NCBI RefSeq assembly: GCF_963666145.1
Contig: NZ_OY762614.1
Coordinates: 496,001 to 560,000 of the forward strand
Length of the DNA stretch: 64,000 bases
Direction: 5' to 3'
Origin: an uncultured Desulfobacter sp.
GTDB taxonomy: Bacteria; Desulfobacterota; Desulfobacteria; Desulfobacterales; Desulfobacteraceae
Shown: piece after piece, positions 33,802-43,214 of the stretch
Position numbering within the stretch: position 1 is the first letter of the stretch
Layout: each line of letters starts with the position of its first letter
The notes under the pieces: generated by a model
Seen by the model: the letters and a program-made list of their open reading frames with translations, nothing else
Databases searched by the model: none
Told to the model about the DNA's origin: nothing
Position numbers and translations under genes: made by a program

Positions 33802-35244
33802 TCATATCTGCACGCCGTGCAAATGCTCTTCAAGGGTTAATATTCTCGGCATGTACTGGTAGATGGGTTTCCACCTGGATATGCCGTTCAGCTCAATGCC
33901 GTTATATATGATTGAGATCGGTCTGTCAGCAGAAACGACAACCACAATCACTTTTGATGTTGTGGCCGAAAATCTCAGTGCCGAGTTGTATCTGGCTCCC
34001 CGGGCCATGTTTTCCCAGGTAACGGACTGCCCGTCCAGAAGACATCCGAATCCTCGGATTTTAGCATCCGGTGTGATTTGAACGGCACCGTCAATGCGCA
34101 TGAACGCCGAGGCCAGTTCATAATTGTCAGAATCCATAAGACATAACGGAGGATCCAGAACATGGCCGGACAAGACCAGAGGCTCTTCGTTCAAATCAAT
34201 CACCACGGTGCTGCCGTAATGTGAATGCCCCGCCTTGTGTATCAACCCGGAAACCACACTGAACAAAGAGCCGGCTGTTTCAATATCAAGGGATGAATCC
34301 AGCAGGAGCTCTTCCAGCTCCACCAGCTTATTTTCCCGGGTGGTGGAATAAAAATAACCGTCACAAAAGGAGGCCAGTTTCTGGGTACCTAAACTCAAAA
34401 AGCCATGATCGCCCCTGAAATCGGCGATTATCGCATATTCAGGCGCACGGGCCAGTGTAATTCCCACCACATAATCACCGTCAGATACCAGTTTACGATT
34501 TGACCGCTCCACACTGACAAGCAGTTTTCTGATGTGTTTGATATTTGAAATCACCGGCCGTTCATTGCGCCGGAACATGGTTAGAAAATCAATGGCCTCA
34601 ATATTAACCGGGTCCGTAAAAAAAAGCCCGCCCCTTGCCCAGGCCCCCTCTTCCCGGGTTTTTGAAATGGAAAGAATATAGTTCAGGATCGTGGGGATCT
34701 GAATTTTAGTATCATACCCCAAGTGACTGTTACGCTCGTCCACCATATAATCTGCGATGGCCTGGAGTGCATAATTTTTAAGCACATAATCCGAGCAATT
34801 GATGGGCGGACTTCCCGATGTATAGTCGTGGACCAGCAAAGAGGCCGCCTGTTCCAGCCATTTTTCGGTGGGCTTTATGGAACACATGTCCGGATGGTGC
34901 TCGGTAAACCAGACCTGGTAAAAAAATTCACTGCTTGCACCGGCAAAGGCAATAAGCCCTGACAAACCTAAGGTTTCTAAGGGGATCAAAAGGCCTTTGG
35001 GCTGACTTTCAATCTGTTCGGTGATCTCCTGGCGCCAGCGTTGCGCATTTACAAGGAATACTTCGCTGAGTACGGTTTCATGCCCAAACAAAAGATCCTG
35101 GGGGTCAAAAACCTGAACTGGATCATCCGGGCCCGATGCAAACAGCAGGGCAACGCGACTGGGATTGGAATACATACGCAATCCATCAGACACCCCGTTA
35201 AGGATATTGGCAATACACAATTTCTTGAAAGAGTTCTGGTTCAT
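33802..35244 (-). CDS. DisA_N / diadenylate-cyclase-like (DAC) protein with large N-terminal sensor region
   Basis: About 480 residues. The last ~110 form a DAC-type domain: RIDGAVQITPDAKIRGFGCL carries the DGA motif, and ARGARYNSALRFSA stands where classical enzymes have RHR(T/S)A, followed by VIVVVVSADRPISIIYNG. Classical DAC enzymes make c-di-AMP from ATP. The preceding ~340 residues are a soluble region that I do not recognise, presumably sensory. The start is taken as ATG 35244; an in-frame TTG at 35265 would add seven residues and neither has a clear ribosome binding site. Whether the altered RHR motif still supports synthesis is unknown. nagZ is 9 nt downstream. Confidence 0.78.
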   Translation of the reverse strand: MNQNSFKKLCIANILNGVSDGLRMYSNPSRVALLFASGPDDPVQVFDPQDLLFGHETVLSEVFLVNAQRWRQEITEQIESQPKGLLIPLETLGLSGLIAFAGASSEFFYQVWFTEHHPDMCSIKPTEKWLEQAASLLVHDYTSGSPPINCSDYVLKNYALQAIADYMVDERNSHLGYDTKIQIPTILNYILSISKTREEGAWARGGLFFTDPVNIEAIDFLTMFRRNERPVISNIKHIRKLLVSVERSNRKLVSDGDYVVGITLARAPEYAIIADFRGDHGFLSLGTQKLASFCDGYFYSTTRENKLVELEELLLDSSLDIETAGSLFSVVSGLIHKAGHSHYGSTVVIDLNEEPLVLSGHVLDPPLCLMDSDNYELASAFMRIDGAVQITPDAKIRGFGCLLDGQSVTWENMARGARYNSALRFSATTSKVIVVVVSADRPISIIYNGIELNGISRWKPIYQYMPRILTLEEHLHGVQI

Positions 35245-35403
35245 ACGCCAACCATTTAAATTCAACAGACTGTAATTAATGAAAGGGGGTAATCATTGAT
35301 CCCATGTTCCATGCGGTTTGGCAAGTTTTTTTTACATGCCGGGTGTTGTAAAAACAGGGCAGGACTGATAATTAAGTAAAAACTGTAAAGGAGGCAACAA
35401 ATA

Positions 35404-36066
35404 ATGATAAAACCAGTTTCGCGAATTTGCGCGGTTATTCTAATTATTGTCGGGACTACAGCGTTATCTCATGCCCAAACCGCTTATGTCTCTGATATGC
35501 TCATTCTCACATTCAGGGAGGGGCCGGGCCCCAACTACCCTGTGCTCTCCGCCTTAAAAAGCGATACCCCGTTAACCGTCATTGGAGAGAAAAACGGTTA
35601 CCTTAAGGTGGCTCTGTCATCCGGTGAACAAGGATGGGTGGACAAAAGCTATGTTGTAACAGACCCCCCTAAGTCAATGATCATTGATCAGTTAAAAAAA
35701 GAGAATGCCGCCCTTGAGGAAAAAATACAGGTATTATCCGAAAAGTCAGACCAGGTTCTCATGGAACAGCTTAAAAACGAGAACCAGTCACTGATCCAAA
35801 CCGTTGAAACCCTAAAATCGAGATACACGGCGCTCAAGACAGCCTCTGCAAACATAACCGATGTGTTAGAGGAAAATAAACAGCTTAAAAACCAAAACAC
35901 ATCCTTGTCCGTCACGCTTGACCAACAAAAGGGAAAAAATGAATTTTTGTATAAGACCGGAATGATTAAGTGGTTTCTGGCCGGCGTAGGCGTGCTTCTT
36001 CTTGGCTGGCTCATTGGGCTGAGCATATCTTCCCGGCAGGGTGGATCACGCTCGTTGCTGGACTGA
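35404..36066 (+). CDS. SH3-domain, coiled-coil and membrane-anchor protein (YgiM/TIGR04211-like)
   Basis: A 220-residue envelope protein. The signal peptide (about 1-24) is followed by a bacterial SH3 domain (about 28-85: LTFREGPGPNYPVLSALKSD, GWVDKSYV), a coiled coil (about 92-185), and a C-terminal membrane segment (about 188-206, FLAGVGVLLLGWLIGLSI) ending in a short basic tail. This is the 'SH3 and anchor' architecture of YgiM-like proteins, of unclear function, possibly cell-wall related. AAAGGAGG precedes the ATG. A hairpin follows. Confidence 0.88.
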   Translation: MIKPVSRICAVILIIVGTTALSHAQTAYVSDMLILTFREGPGPNYPVLSALKSDTPLTVIGEKNGYLKVALSSGEQGWVDKSYVVTDPPKSMIIDQLKKENAALEEKIQVLSEKSDQVLMEQLKNENQSLIQTVETLKSRYTALKTASANITDVLEENKQLKNQNTSLSVTLDQQKGKNEFLYKTGMIKWFLAGVGVLLLGWLIGLSISSRQGGSRSLLD

Positions 36067-36128
36067 GTCCGCACCTCCCCTCGATAAAAAGACCATTGAC
36101 CCTGTTTTCGTAATTTAAATATTTCAGC

Positions 36129-36159
36129 AATGGACTTCAATGCAAAGTTGAAGTCCATT
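36129..36159 (+). terminator. Hairpin after SH3-anchor gene
   Basis: AATGGACTTCAA (36129-36140) and TTGAAGTCCATT (36148-36159) form a perfect 12-bp stem with a 7-nt loop. The T-tract is weak. It separates this gene from the acyl-CoA synthetase. Confidence 0.65.
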
Positions 36160-36303
36160 ATTTACAAAATTTAACATATTTTAATGTTCTCTTACTTTTC
36201 CCTTGACAGGACAATTCATTTCTTTTTATCTCTTACTATACTATTCATGTTTTTTATTTTCCTTTAAGTTTTCGATTTTTCTTAAATTCAAGAGGAGAAA
36301 GCC

Positions 36304-38016
36304 TTGTCTGACGCAAGCGCTTACGGCAATAAAATCTGGACCAAATCCTATGCCCAAGGTGTTCCCCGGAACATCGACTATCAGGACATTCTGATCCCCC
36401 AGTATCTTGAGCAGTCCGCAGCGAACTTTCCGGACAATCAGGCGTTGATCTTCCAGGGATACGCCATGACCTATACGGATCTGAATGACACTGTTTGCAG
36501 GTTTGCCGCGGCCCTTAAAGCATTGGGCATACAAAAGGGGGACCGGGTGGCTATTTTGCTGCCCAATATCATCCCCTGCGTGGTCGCTTATTATGCCGCA
36601 TTAAAAATCGGCAGTATTGTTGTATTGAACAACCCCTTGTACGCGGACAGGGAACTTGAGCGCCAATTCACGGATTCCGGCGCCACACTTTTAATCACCC
36701 AGGATATTTTTGTTGACCGCATGGTAAAACTGCGGGAAAAAACCGATATTGAGACCATTATTTATGCCTCCATCGGTAATTATATGCCCTTTTTTAAACG
36801 CCTGCTTTTCCCCCTGGCAGCGCCCCAAAAAGGGCTGACCAAAGACGTCCCCCCAGGCCCCGGCATTTATAACTTCCAGGATTTGATCGCCGAATCCGCT
36901 CCGGACACGGTTCAGGCGGATGTGACCATGGATGATGTGGCCATGTATCAATACACCGGCGGCACCACAGGGGCCTCCAAAGGCGTCATGCTCACCCACA
37001 AAAACATCTCCTACCAGGTTCAGCAGTTCGCCGCCTGGTTTCCCGAATTTGTGGAAGGCCGGGAAACCATGCTCGGTGCCCTGCCCTTTTTTCATGTATT
37101 CGGCATGTCCACCTCCATGAACTACGCCATCAAAATGGGATGGCGCAATGTTCTGTTACCCAAGCCCCAGTCCAAGCCGCTTTTGGATGCCATCTCCAAA
37201 TTCAAAGTATCCTTTGCACCCATGGTACCCACCATGTACATCGGGATATTGGAGCACCCGGATATCGAAAAAACGGATCTAAGTTCAATACGGGCCAGCT
37301 TCTCAGGTTCTGCCCCCCTTTCGCTGGAGGTCATCAACAATTTTCAACAAAAAACAGGAGCCATTATTGTGGAGGGCTTCGGCCAGACCGAATGTACCCC
37401 GGTCACACATATAAACCCCTTTCATGGCAAACGGGTTGTGGGCAGTATCGGACTCCCCCTCCCGGACACAGTCTGTAAAATTGTGGACCTTGAAGACCCT
37501 GACAGGCAGGTACTCATAGGCGAGTCCGGAGAGCTTCTCATTAAAGGTCCCCAGGTGATGAAAGGCTATCTGAACCAGCCAGATGCCACCGCCAAGGTCA
37601 TCACCCAAGATGGATTTTTGCGGTCGGGGGACATTGCCCAGATGGACGAAAACGGTTATTTTTATATTGTTGACCGCATAAAGGATATTATCATCTCCAG
37701 CGGTTTCAATGTCTATCCCAGGGATATTGACGAAGTACTGTGTGAACATCCCAAAATCATTGAAGCCTGTGCCGTGGGCATCCCCCATCCCAAACGCGGT
37801 GAAGCCGTCAAAGCCTTTGTTGTTCTCAAAGACGATGAGGCAATGACGGAACAGGAGGTTATTGATTATTGTGCCACCAAACTTGCCAGGTACAAACTGC
37901 CTGTGGCCGTGGCGTTCAGAGATGAACTTCCCAAATCCAATGTCGGAAAAATTTTAAAAAAAGAATTAAGGAGTCAAGAGTACAATAAACAATCACCCTT
38001 TTTAGTAAATTTTTGA
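36304..38016 (+). CDS. fadD: Long-chain fatty-acid-CoA ligase (AMP-forming)
   Basis: A 570-residue ANL-superfamily adenylate-forming ligase of FadD size, which activates fatty acids to acyl-CoA. The P-loop is YTGGTTGASKGVML near 218. The A5-like GFGQTECTP is near 360, the A7/A8 region is RSGDIAQM with DRIKDIIISSGFNVYPRDID, and the A10 Lys is in SNVGKILKKE near the C-terminus. The start is TTG at 36304 with GAGGAG 6 nt upstream, which decides it. Chain-length preference cannot be judged. The TolC-like gene follows after 186 nt. Confidence 0.92.
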   Translation: MSDASAYGNKIWTKSYAQGVPRNIDYQDILIPQYLEQSAANFPDNQALIFQGYAMTYTDLNDTVCRFAAALKALGIQKGDRVAILLPNIIPCVVAYYAALKIGSIVVLNNPLYADRELERQFTDSGATLLITQDIFVDRMVKLREKTDIETIIYASIGNYMPFFKRLLFPLAAPQKGLTKDVPPGPGIYNFQDLIAESAPDTVQADVTMDDVAMYQYTGGTTGASKGVMLTHKNISYQVQQFAAWFPEFVEGRETMLGALPFFHVFGMSTSMNYAIKMGWRNVLLPKPQSKPLLDAISKFKVSFAPMVPTMYIGILEHPDIEKTDLSSIRASFSGSAPLSLEVINNFQQKTGAIIVEGFGQTECTPVTHINPFHGKRVVGSIGLPLPDTVCKIVDLEDPDRQVLIGESGELLIKGPQVMKGYLNQPDATAKVITQDGFLRSGDIAQMDENGYFYIVDRIKDIIISSGFNVYPRDIDEVLCEHPKIIEACAVGIPHPKRGEAVKAFVVLKDDEAMTEQEVIDYCATKLARYKLPVAVAFRDELPKSNVGKILKKELRSQEYNKQSPFLVNF

Positions 38017-38202
38017 TTTATTCCCCCCAAAAATTATCCTTAGGGTAAGCGGTATTCCTTTTTGAAATTATTCTGAACTTTGATATATAACAACCGTGGG
38101 CCGGTATGGCCGATCAACATTGAGAGATAATTCAAAACAAAAGTTGATAGATCTGTACAGGTTGCACGTAACTTTGCACAGCGTAATGTCAAAAGGTAAA
38201 AA

Positions 38203-39507
38203 ATGAAAAAATTTCAACTCTGGGTTCAAATGTCTGTTTGTCTGATTTTAGGATTTGCCGTCCAAGGGCATTGCGAACCGTCATACACCTTGAAACAATT
38301 GTGCAAAGTCGCCAATGACAATGCCGAAACCATCCACATTGCCAGAGAACAGACGTACATTGCAGAGCAGGACAAAAAACGGGCTCAATCCGTGCTCATA
38401 CCTACAGCAAGTTTATACGGCAGTTACCTGAATTATAAAAATGACGATTCTTACACCCCGGATGTCAATACCCTGGGCGCTAAACTGACCCAGTCATTTA
38501 CCCTGAACGGCAAGGAATTGATTGCCTATGATGTCAGTAAAAAAAACATTGAAAAGGCAAAATTCTCAGAACAGGCCATTCGAAGCGATTATATATTCCA
38601 GGTGGCCCAGGCCTATATCCAGGCCTTAAATCTAAAACGCCTGGTGACCGTGGCGGATGCCGAAGTTCAACGGCTGAACACATACAGGGATTCGGTGAAT
38701 GAAAAGCTCTCGGTGGGCAGTGTGACAAAGACGGCCCTGTACCGGGCCCAGGCGGAATTGTCTAAGGCAAAAACCAATCAGATTGTGGCGGGCAATAATG
38801 TTCAGACTGCCAAGGCCAATATCGTTCGACTCACAGGCATTGAAGATACGTTCTCTATTCCGTCCGGGGACACCAAAGCGGTAGATAATTTTTCCATCAC
38901 CTTTGATGAGATAAAGGCCCAGGCCCTTGAAGAGCGCTATGAAATCAAAAAGGCCGCAAAGGACGTTGAGATTGCCCGGCGGACCATTGTCTATGAAAAG
39001 GGAGAATACTGGCCGCGCATTGAACTGGAAGGTGGCTACCGGGAAAAAGATATCGACTATGATACTGAAAATAGCACCCGGGACGGATATGATACCGAAG
39101 AGGCATATGTCCAGGCCCAGCTCGTATTTACCTTATATGACGGCGGTTTGCGCAGGGCCCAGGTTCACCAGGCGGCGGCCAGGCTGCGCCAGGCAGAACA
39201 GTCTTTGTCCGATGAAAAAAAGGCGGTGATTCTTGAATCAAAGCAGTCTTTTCTGGAATTTAACACCGCGAAATCCACCCTGATTAACCTTGCCGATGAA
39301 GTCAAATCCGCCGAGGAAAATTTTAATGCCGTTCAGATGCAGTTCAAATACGGCATGGCCGACAGCATTGATATCATGGACGCCAATACCTTGCTGGTGG
39401 ATGCCCAGCGGCGAATCTCCAACGCACGTTCCTCCTTTTATCTGTCCATTTTGAAAATTATTTACACCCAGGGAAAAATCCTGGATTATTTTTTAACGGA
39501 AGAATAA
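38203..39507 (+). CDS. TolC-family outer-membrane efflux protein
   Basis: A 434-residue protein with a signal peptide (about 1-24, ending CEP/S) and the long helical TolC/OEP repeat architecture (two halves, about 30-230 and 240-425). Segments such as LTQSFTLNG, VAQAYIQALNLKRLV and LVFTLYDGGLRRAQVHQAAARL are typical of the family. No RND or ABC pump genes are adjacent, so its partner is unknown. AAAAGG lies close to the ATG. Confidence 0.9.
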   Translation: MKKFQLWVQMSVCLILGFAVQGHCEPSYTLKQLCKVANDNAETIHIAREQTYIAEQDKKRAQSVLIPTASLYGSYLNYKNDDSYTPDVNTLGAKLTQSFTLNGKELIAYDVSKKNIEKAKFSEQAIRSDYIFQVAQAYIQALNLKRLVTVADAEVQRLNTYRDSVNEKLSVGSVTKTALYRAQAELSKAKTNQIVAGNNVQTAKANIVRLTGIEDTFSIPSGDTKAVDNFSITFDEIKAQALEERYEIKKAAKDVEIARRTIVYEKGEYWPRIELEGGYREKDIDYDTENSTRDGYDTEEAYVQAQLVFTLYDGGLRRAQVHQAAARLRQAEQSLSDEKKAVILESKQSFLEFNTAKSTLINLADEVKSAEENFNAVQMQFKYGMADSIDIMDANTLLVDAQRRISNARSSFYLSILKIIYTQGKILDYFLTEE

Positions 39508-39797
39508 AATGAATGTTAATTCAAATATACAAAATAAAATAGATGCGGTTTAAAGACTAATATTAAGGTATTGTTAGGGTAATCCCCTGGCGGAATCGAC
39601 ATGAATATCCAATGTTCTCAACATCTAAGCTTGACTAACACCTGCTACCCGCTTATCCTTCACAAAATTTGATGGCGTCGTAAAAAGGCTTTCGCCTATT
39701 GTGTTGAGGTACATCACCTGAGCCTCGGCACACCATTCGGGCAAAATATTTAGACCGTCATCGGTTGGATTTTTTTTAATGAAAAGGAGCACAAACT
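39508..39797. other. Intergenic region, no gene seen
   Basis: 290 nt without a credible gene. AAGGAG at its 3' end serves the next gene. No clear terminator for the TolC-like gene was found. Confidence 0.4.
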
Positions 39798-40124
39798 ATG
39801 TACGAAATCATCGCCAATCCCCAGGAGTATCAGATTGATCACCTGATTAACGGCACGGACAATGCAGATATCGAACTGACAAGGGAAGAACGGGACAAGT
39901 GGGCAAAGCAGATTGTTCAATTCAGCGACCGGTTGTCCGGGTTTGCCCAAAAAGCAGACATGTTTTCGTCACTTCTTGCGTCGGAAGAAAAAATCGCGGC
40001 CACCCCAGCCTCATTAAAAACACTGAAAATTCAGCTTTTCATGATTAACGACGCCCTGAATTCAGCATTGGGTATCGCCGACATGATGGAAAACGATATG
40101 ATCAAAACGCCCCAGGGTGTATAA
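39798..40124 (+). CDS. Small conserved-looking hypothetical protein
   Basis: A 108-residue, soluble, largely helical protein that I do not recognise. Two helical stretches (REERDKWAKQIVQFSDRL, and LKIQLFMINDALNSALGIAD) could pair as a hairpin. AAGGAG precedes the ATG with good spacing, and a strong terminator follows, so it is probably an independently expressed gene. Confidence 0.7.
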   Translation: MYEIIANPQEYQIDHLINGTDNADIELTREERDKWAKQIVQFSDRLSGFAQKADMFSSLLASEEKIAATPASLKTLKIQLFMINDALNSALGIADMMENDMIKTPQGV

Positions 40125-40147
40125 TAAGACTTCAAGATCGTTCGCAA

Positions 40148-40195
40148 CATCCCAAGCACCATATTCGGTTAAAACATGGTGCTTGGGATGTTTTT
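40148..40195 (+). terminator. Strong intrinsic terminator
   Basis: CATCCCAAGCACCAT (40148-40162) pairs perfectly with ATGGTGCTTGGGATG (40176-40190), followed by TTTTT (40191-40195). It ends the small hypothetical gene. The stop codon of the convergent thioesterase lies inside the T-tract. Confidence 0.92.
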
Positions 40196-40577
40196 ATCCA
40201 AGGACATGTTTATCCAGCACAAAACAGGAAAACTCTCCTTTAAAAACCGCCTCATCCCCGCGTTGAACCGTAACAGAGACCATCTGCTTTTTACCAGGCT
40301 CTGACGTAACTTCAGCCTGGGCATAGACGGATTCACCGACTTTCACAGGCTTTAAGAATTTTACATCGGCCCCGCCAAGCACAACATTGGGGTGATTGAC
40401 CGCAAGCATAGCCGCATAGTCGGCAAGTCCAAAAATAAATCCGCCATGCACCAGACCTGATTCATCGGCCGCCATTCGGGATGTGGTCGTTAATTCCACC
40501 CGGCTTTTCCCGTTTTCCACCATAACCGGCATTCCGCACAATTCATTGTCGATTGATTGATGGGTATCTATATTCAT
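40194..40577 (-). CDS. Hotdog-fold thioesterase
   Basis: A 127-residue PaaI/4HBT-type hotdog protein. The core helix segment GLVHGGFIFGLADYAAMLAV (about 41-60) and VLGGADVKFLKPVKVGESV are typical of acyl-CoA thioesterases, with a probable active-site region at the HGG turn. Substrate is unknown. It lies 36 nt downstream of aroK on the same strand and may be the last gene of the pheA-aro operon, though the function is not obviously linked. Confidence 0.82.
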   Translation of the reverse strand: MNIDTHQSIDNELCGMPVMVENGKSRVELTTTSRMAADESGLVHGGFIFGLADYAAMLAVNHPNVVLGGADVKFLKPVKVGESVYAQAEVTSEPGKKQMVSVTVQRGDEAVFKGEFSCFVLDKHVLG

Positions 40578-40613
40578 AAATATTTCTCCTTTTTTTACTC
40601 ATGATTTCGCATA

Positions 40614-41132
40614 CTACAGGCCAAGTTCGGCGATAATCTGCAATGCCGCAGCTTTTGGATCATATTTTTCCGTGTCAATGGATATTCCGGCAAGTGCCTG
40701 GTACAACGGATTTCTGATTTCAAGCATATTTTGTGTTTCAAGGGCAAGGCTGTCCCGGGTCAAATCCGGTCTTCGCTCGGTATTGATCGCATCATTGCGA
40801 ATCCTCTCCGTCAAAACGGATGCCGGGGCATAAAGATAGACAACCGTACCCTTTTCTTTTAAAAACAGTCTGTTTTCCTCTGCCAGGATGATCCCGCCCC
40901 CCGTGGCAACAACAGGCGCGTCTTGCAACTCCAGATTCATGAGGGTTTCAGTCTCTTTAGCCCTGAAATAGGACCAGTCGTGCCGTTCCACCATCTGTGC
41001 AATGGTCGTCTCGTAAGTTGATTCCAACACCAGATCCGTATCCAGAAACCTTTTGTTTAAAAGTTCGGCAAGATACTTTCCTGTGCTGGTTTTGCCGGTA
41101 CACCGGTATCCGATAAAAAAAATGGGACCCAT
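40614..41132 (-). CDS. aroK: Shikimate kinase
   Basis: A 172-residue P-loop kinase that phosphorylates shikimate. Walker A GYRCTGKT spans 8-15. FLDTDLVLE supplies the substrate-binding Asp, VVATGGGII the shikimate-binding Gly triplet, and the lid contains ERRPDL. The start at 41132 is set by AGGAG 6 nt upstream; a longer frame to 41210 overlaps aroA and is rejected. Third enzyme gene in the pheA-aroE-aroA-aroK order. Confidence 0.95.
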   Translation of the reverse strand: MGPIFFIGYRCTGKTSTGKYLAELLNKRFLDTDLVLESTYETTIAQMVERHDWSYFRAKETETLMNLELQDAPVVATGGGIILAEENRLFLKEKGTVVYLYAPASVLTERIRNDAINTERRPDLTRDSLALETQNMLEIRNPLYQALAGISIDTEKYDPKAAALQIIAELGL

Positions 41133-41145
41133 GGCCTCTCCTTTT

Positions 41146-42402
41146 TTATAGGGATTCAAAAAGCTGCCAGAATGTGGGGAATGACTTTTCCACGCACACG
41201 GGATTCTCAATTTTCATACCGTCCACCCGCAGACCTGCAACCGCAAAGGCCATGGCAATGCGATGGTCGTTAAAAGTTTCAATCTCTGCCCCATGGGGTG
41301 TGCCGCCGGTAATTTCCATGAAATCCGGTCCCTGGACAGCCTTAATTCCCATTTTGGCCAACTGAGAACACACCGCATCAATACGGTCACACTCTTTAAC
41401 CCGAAGATGGGCAATATTGGTAATCCGGGTGGTGCCTTGGGCAAAAGCAGCTGTCACAGCCACGGCCGGCACGGCATCAGGCGTATCGGACATATCCACA
41501 TCCACCGCGTGCAAAGCATCCCCTTTGACCCGCAATACCCGGCCGTCATGTTTTACCGTACATCCCATCTTTTCAAATATATACGCCTGTTTCAAATCCC
41601 CCTGCAACGACGATGTACCGATATTGTCCACGCCGATATCCGCACCGGTTATCGCACCGGCTTCCCAGAAATACCCGGCATTGGAAAGATCAGGCTCCAC
41701 GGATTTGGTGCCGGCCGTGTAGGTCTGGGCACCCGGGACCTCATAACAGGTGTCGGAAACCTGAAAGGCATTGACCCCAAACTGATTCATCACATCCAAA
41801 GTTAAATCAATATAAGGTTGGGACACGGCAGGCCCGGTCAGATCAATCACCAGCCCCTGGTCAAAAAAGGCGCCTGCCATGAGCAGTGCCGACAGGTACT
41901 GGCTTGACCGGGAGCAGTCAAGAAGAGTTCGCCCTCCGGTCCGGTCCCCGCCGTGAATCACCACCGGCGGCGTGCCTTCACTATTTTGTGAAGCGGCACG
42001 GATTCGAATCCGGCCAAGGGCATCCAACAATTCTCCCATGGGGCGGTGGCACATGCGCTCATCCCCGGTCAAGGTATATGGACTGCTGCCAAGGGCGGCA
42101 ATCCCTGCCAAAAGACGCATGGAGGTACCGGAATTACCCAGGTGGATGGGATCAGGCCAGGGCCTTGGCCGTCCGCCAAATCCTGTAATCGACAGACCGC
42201 CGTTTTCTCTGCTTTCAATTTGCGCCCCCATGCACACCAGGGTTTTGCGGGTAAGCGAAATATCCTGGCTGTCCAGCACATTATAAATATCGGATGTACC
42301 GTCGGCCAGGGCGGCGCAGATCAGCATCCGGTGTGAAATGCTCTTGGAGCCTGGGATTTGGACCACCTGGTCCTGGATCTTTCTGGGAACTACCAGCTTC
42401 AT
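41146..42402 (-). CDS. aroA: 3-phosphoshikimate 1-carboxyvinyltransferase (EPSP synthase)
   Basis: A 418-residue EPSP synthase with the N-terminal GSKSISHR, LGNSGTSMRLLAG (about 92-104) and DRTGGRTLLD, and late FNDHRIAMAFAVAGL. These mark binding of shikimate 3-phosphate and PEP. ATG at 42402 is preferred to that at 42408 because AAAGGAG lies 6 nt upstream of the former and abuts the latter. It starts 11 nt after the aroE stop and is co-transcribed with pheA, aroE and aroK. Confidence 0.97.
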   Translation of the reverse strand: MKLVVPRKIQDQVVQIPGSKSISHRMLICAALADGTSDIYNVLDSQDISLTRKTLVCMGAQIESRENGGLSITGFGGRPRPWPDPIHLGNSGTSMRLLAGIAALGSSPYTLTGDERMCHRPMGELLDALGRIRIRAASQNSEGTPPVVIHGGDRTGGRTLLDCSRSSQYLSALLMAGAFFDQGLVIDLTGPAVSQPYIDLTLDVMNQFGVNAFQVSDTCYEVPGAQTYTAGTKSVEPDLSNAGYFWEAGAITGADIGVDNIGTSSLQGDLKQAYIFEKMGCTVKHDGRVLRVKGDALHAVDVDMSDTPDAVPAVAVTAAFAQGTTRITNIAHLRVKECDRIDAVCSQLAKMGIKAVQGPDFMEITGGTPHGAEIETFNDHRIAMAFAVAGLRVDGMKIENPVCVEKSFPTFWQLFESL

Positions 42403-42413
42403 AGCCATCTCCT

Positions 42414-43214
42414 TTAGTTGTTGATAACGATATTCCGCATCAGATCAGTATCAGGGAATATACCTGTCCATAATTCAAACTGGGCGGCAGCCTGGGCAAT
42501 AAACATGGACAGGCCGTCGATGGTGGTGCATCCTTTTTGTTCCGCCGTTTCAAGCAGGCGGGTCTTCAACGGGGTGTACACCACATCCATGACCACCATG
42601 CCGGCGGTTAATAGTTCCTGCGGAAAACTTATTTTGTCCGCCTGGGGTGTCATACCGATGCTTGTGGTGTTAATGACCACATCCGCCCGGATGTTTGCCA
42701 TCTCATCGGCACTGACGAACCGTGCGTTGACCGATTCGGCCAGAGCTTGTCCCTTTGTTTCCGTTCGATTGGTGATGATGATATCCCCATTTTGGGCGGC
42801 AATACCATGGGCAACCGCCCGGGCCGCGCCGCCCGCCCCCACAATGCAGACGGTTTTCCCTGGAATACCAAAGGGAATAAGGGGAGCAACAGCGGCCTGA
42901 CAATCGGTATTATAGCCTTTTAATACGCCGTCATCATTAACAATGGTGTTTACGGCACCAATGGCCCGGGCTGTGGGATCGATCCAGTCAAGATGCGCCA
43001 TGATGGATTCTTTGAAAGGAATGGTCACAGAAGCCCCCTGGATATCCAGGGTGCGAACGGCCTGTACGGCACCGGCTGCATCCTGCACTTCAAAAGCAAG
43101 ATAAACAGCATTGATCTGCTTATTTTTAAACGCTGCATTATGGATCACAGGACCTTTAGAATGCCGTGCAGGATTGCCGAATACACAATATAACCGGGTG
43201 TCCGCATCAATCAT
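42414..43214 (-). CDS. aroE: Shikimate dehydrogenase
   Basis: A 266-residue NADP-dependent shikimate dehydrogenase. The substrate-binding GNPARHSKGPVIHN lies at 12-25, catalytic Lys is in VTIPFKES (near 68) and Asp in GYNTDC (near 105), and the dinucleotide site is GAGGAARA (near 132). Its start overlaps the end of pheA by 4 nt, so the two are translationally coupled. Confidence 0.97.
   Translation of the reverse strand: MIDADTRLYCVFGNPARHSKGPVIHNAAFKNKQINAVYLAFEVQDAAGAVQAVRTLDIQGASVTIPFKESIMAHLDWIDPTARAIGAVNTIVNDDGVLKGYNTDCQAAVAPLIPFGIPGKTVCIVGAGGAARAVAHGIAAQNGDIIITNRTETKGQALAESVNARFVSADEMANIRADVVINTTSIGMTPQADKISFPQELLTAGMVVMDVVYTPLKTRLLETAEQKGCTTIDGLSMFIAQAAAQFELWTGIFPDTDLMRNIVINN

Noticed and set aside
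38149..38180. Possible sigma54 (-24/-12) promoter before the TolC-like gene
   Set aside because: TTGCAC and TTTGCA are present, but the spacing is one base too long and the essential GG of the -24 element is TG.
41133..41210. Longer start for aroK
   Set aside because: It would overlap aroA and place extra residues before the kinase P-loop; AGGAG precedes the ATG at 41132.
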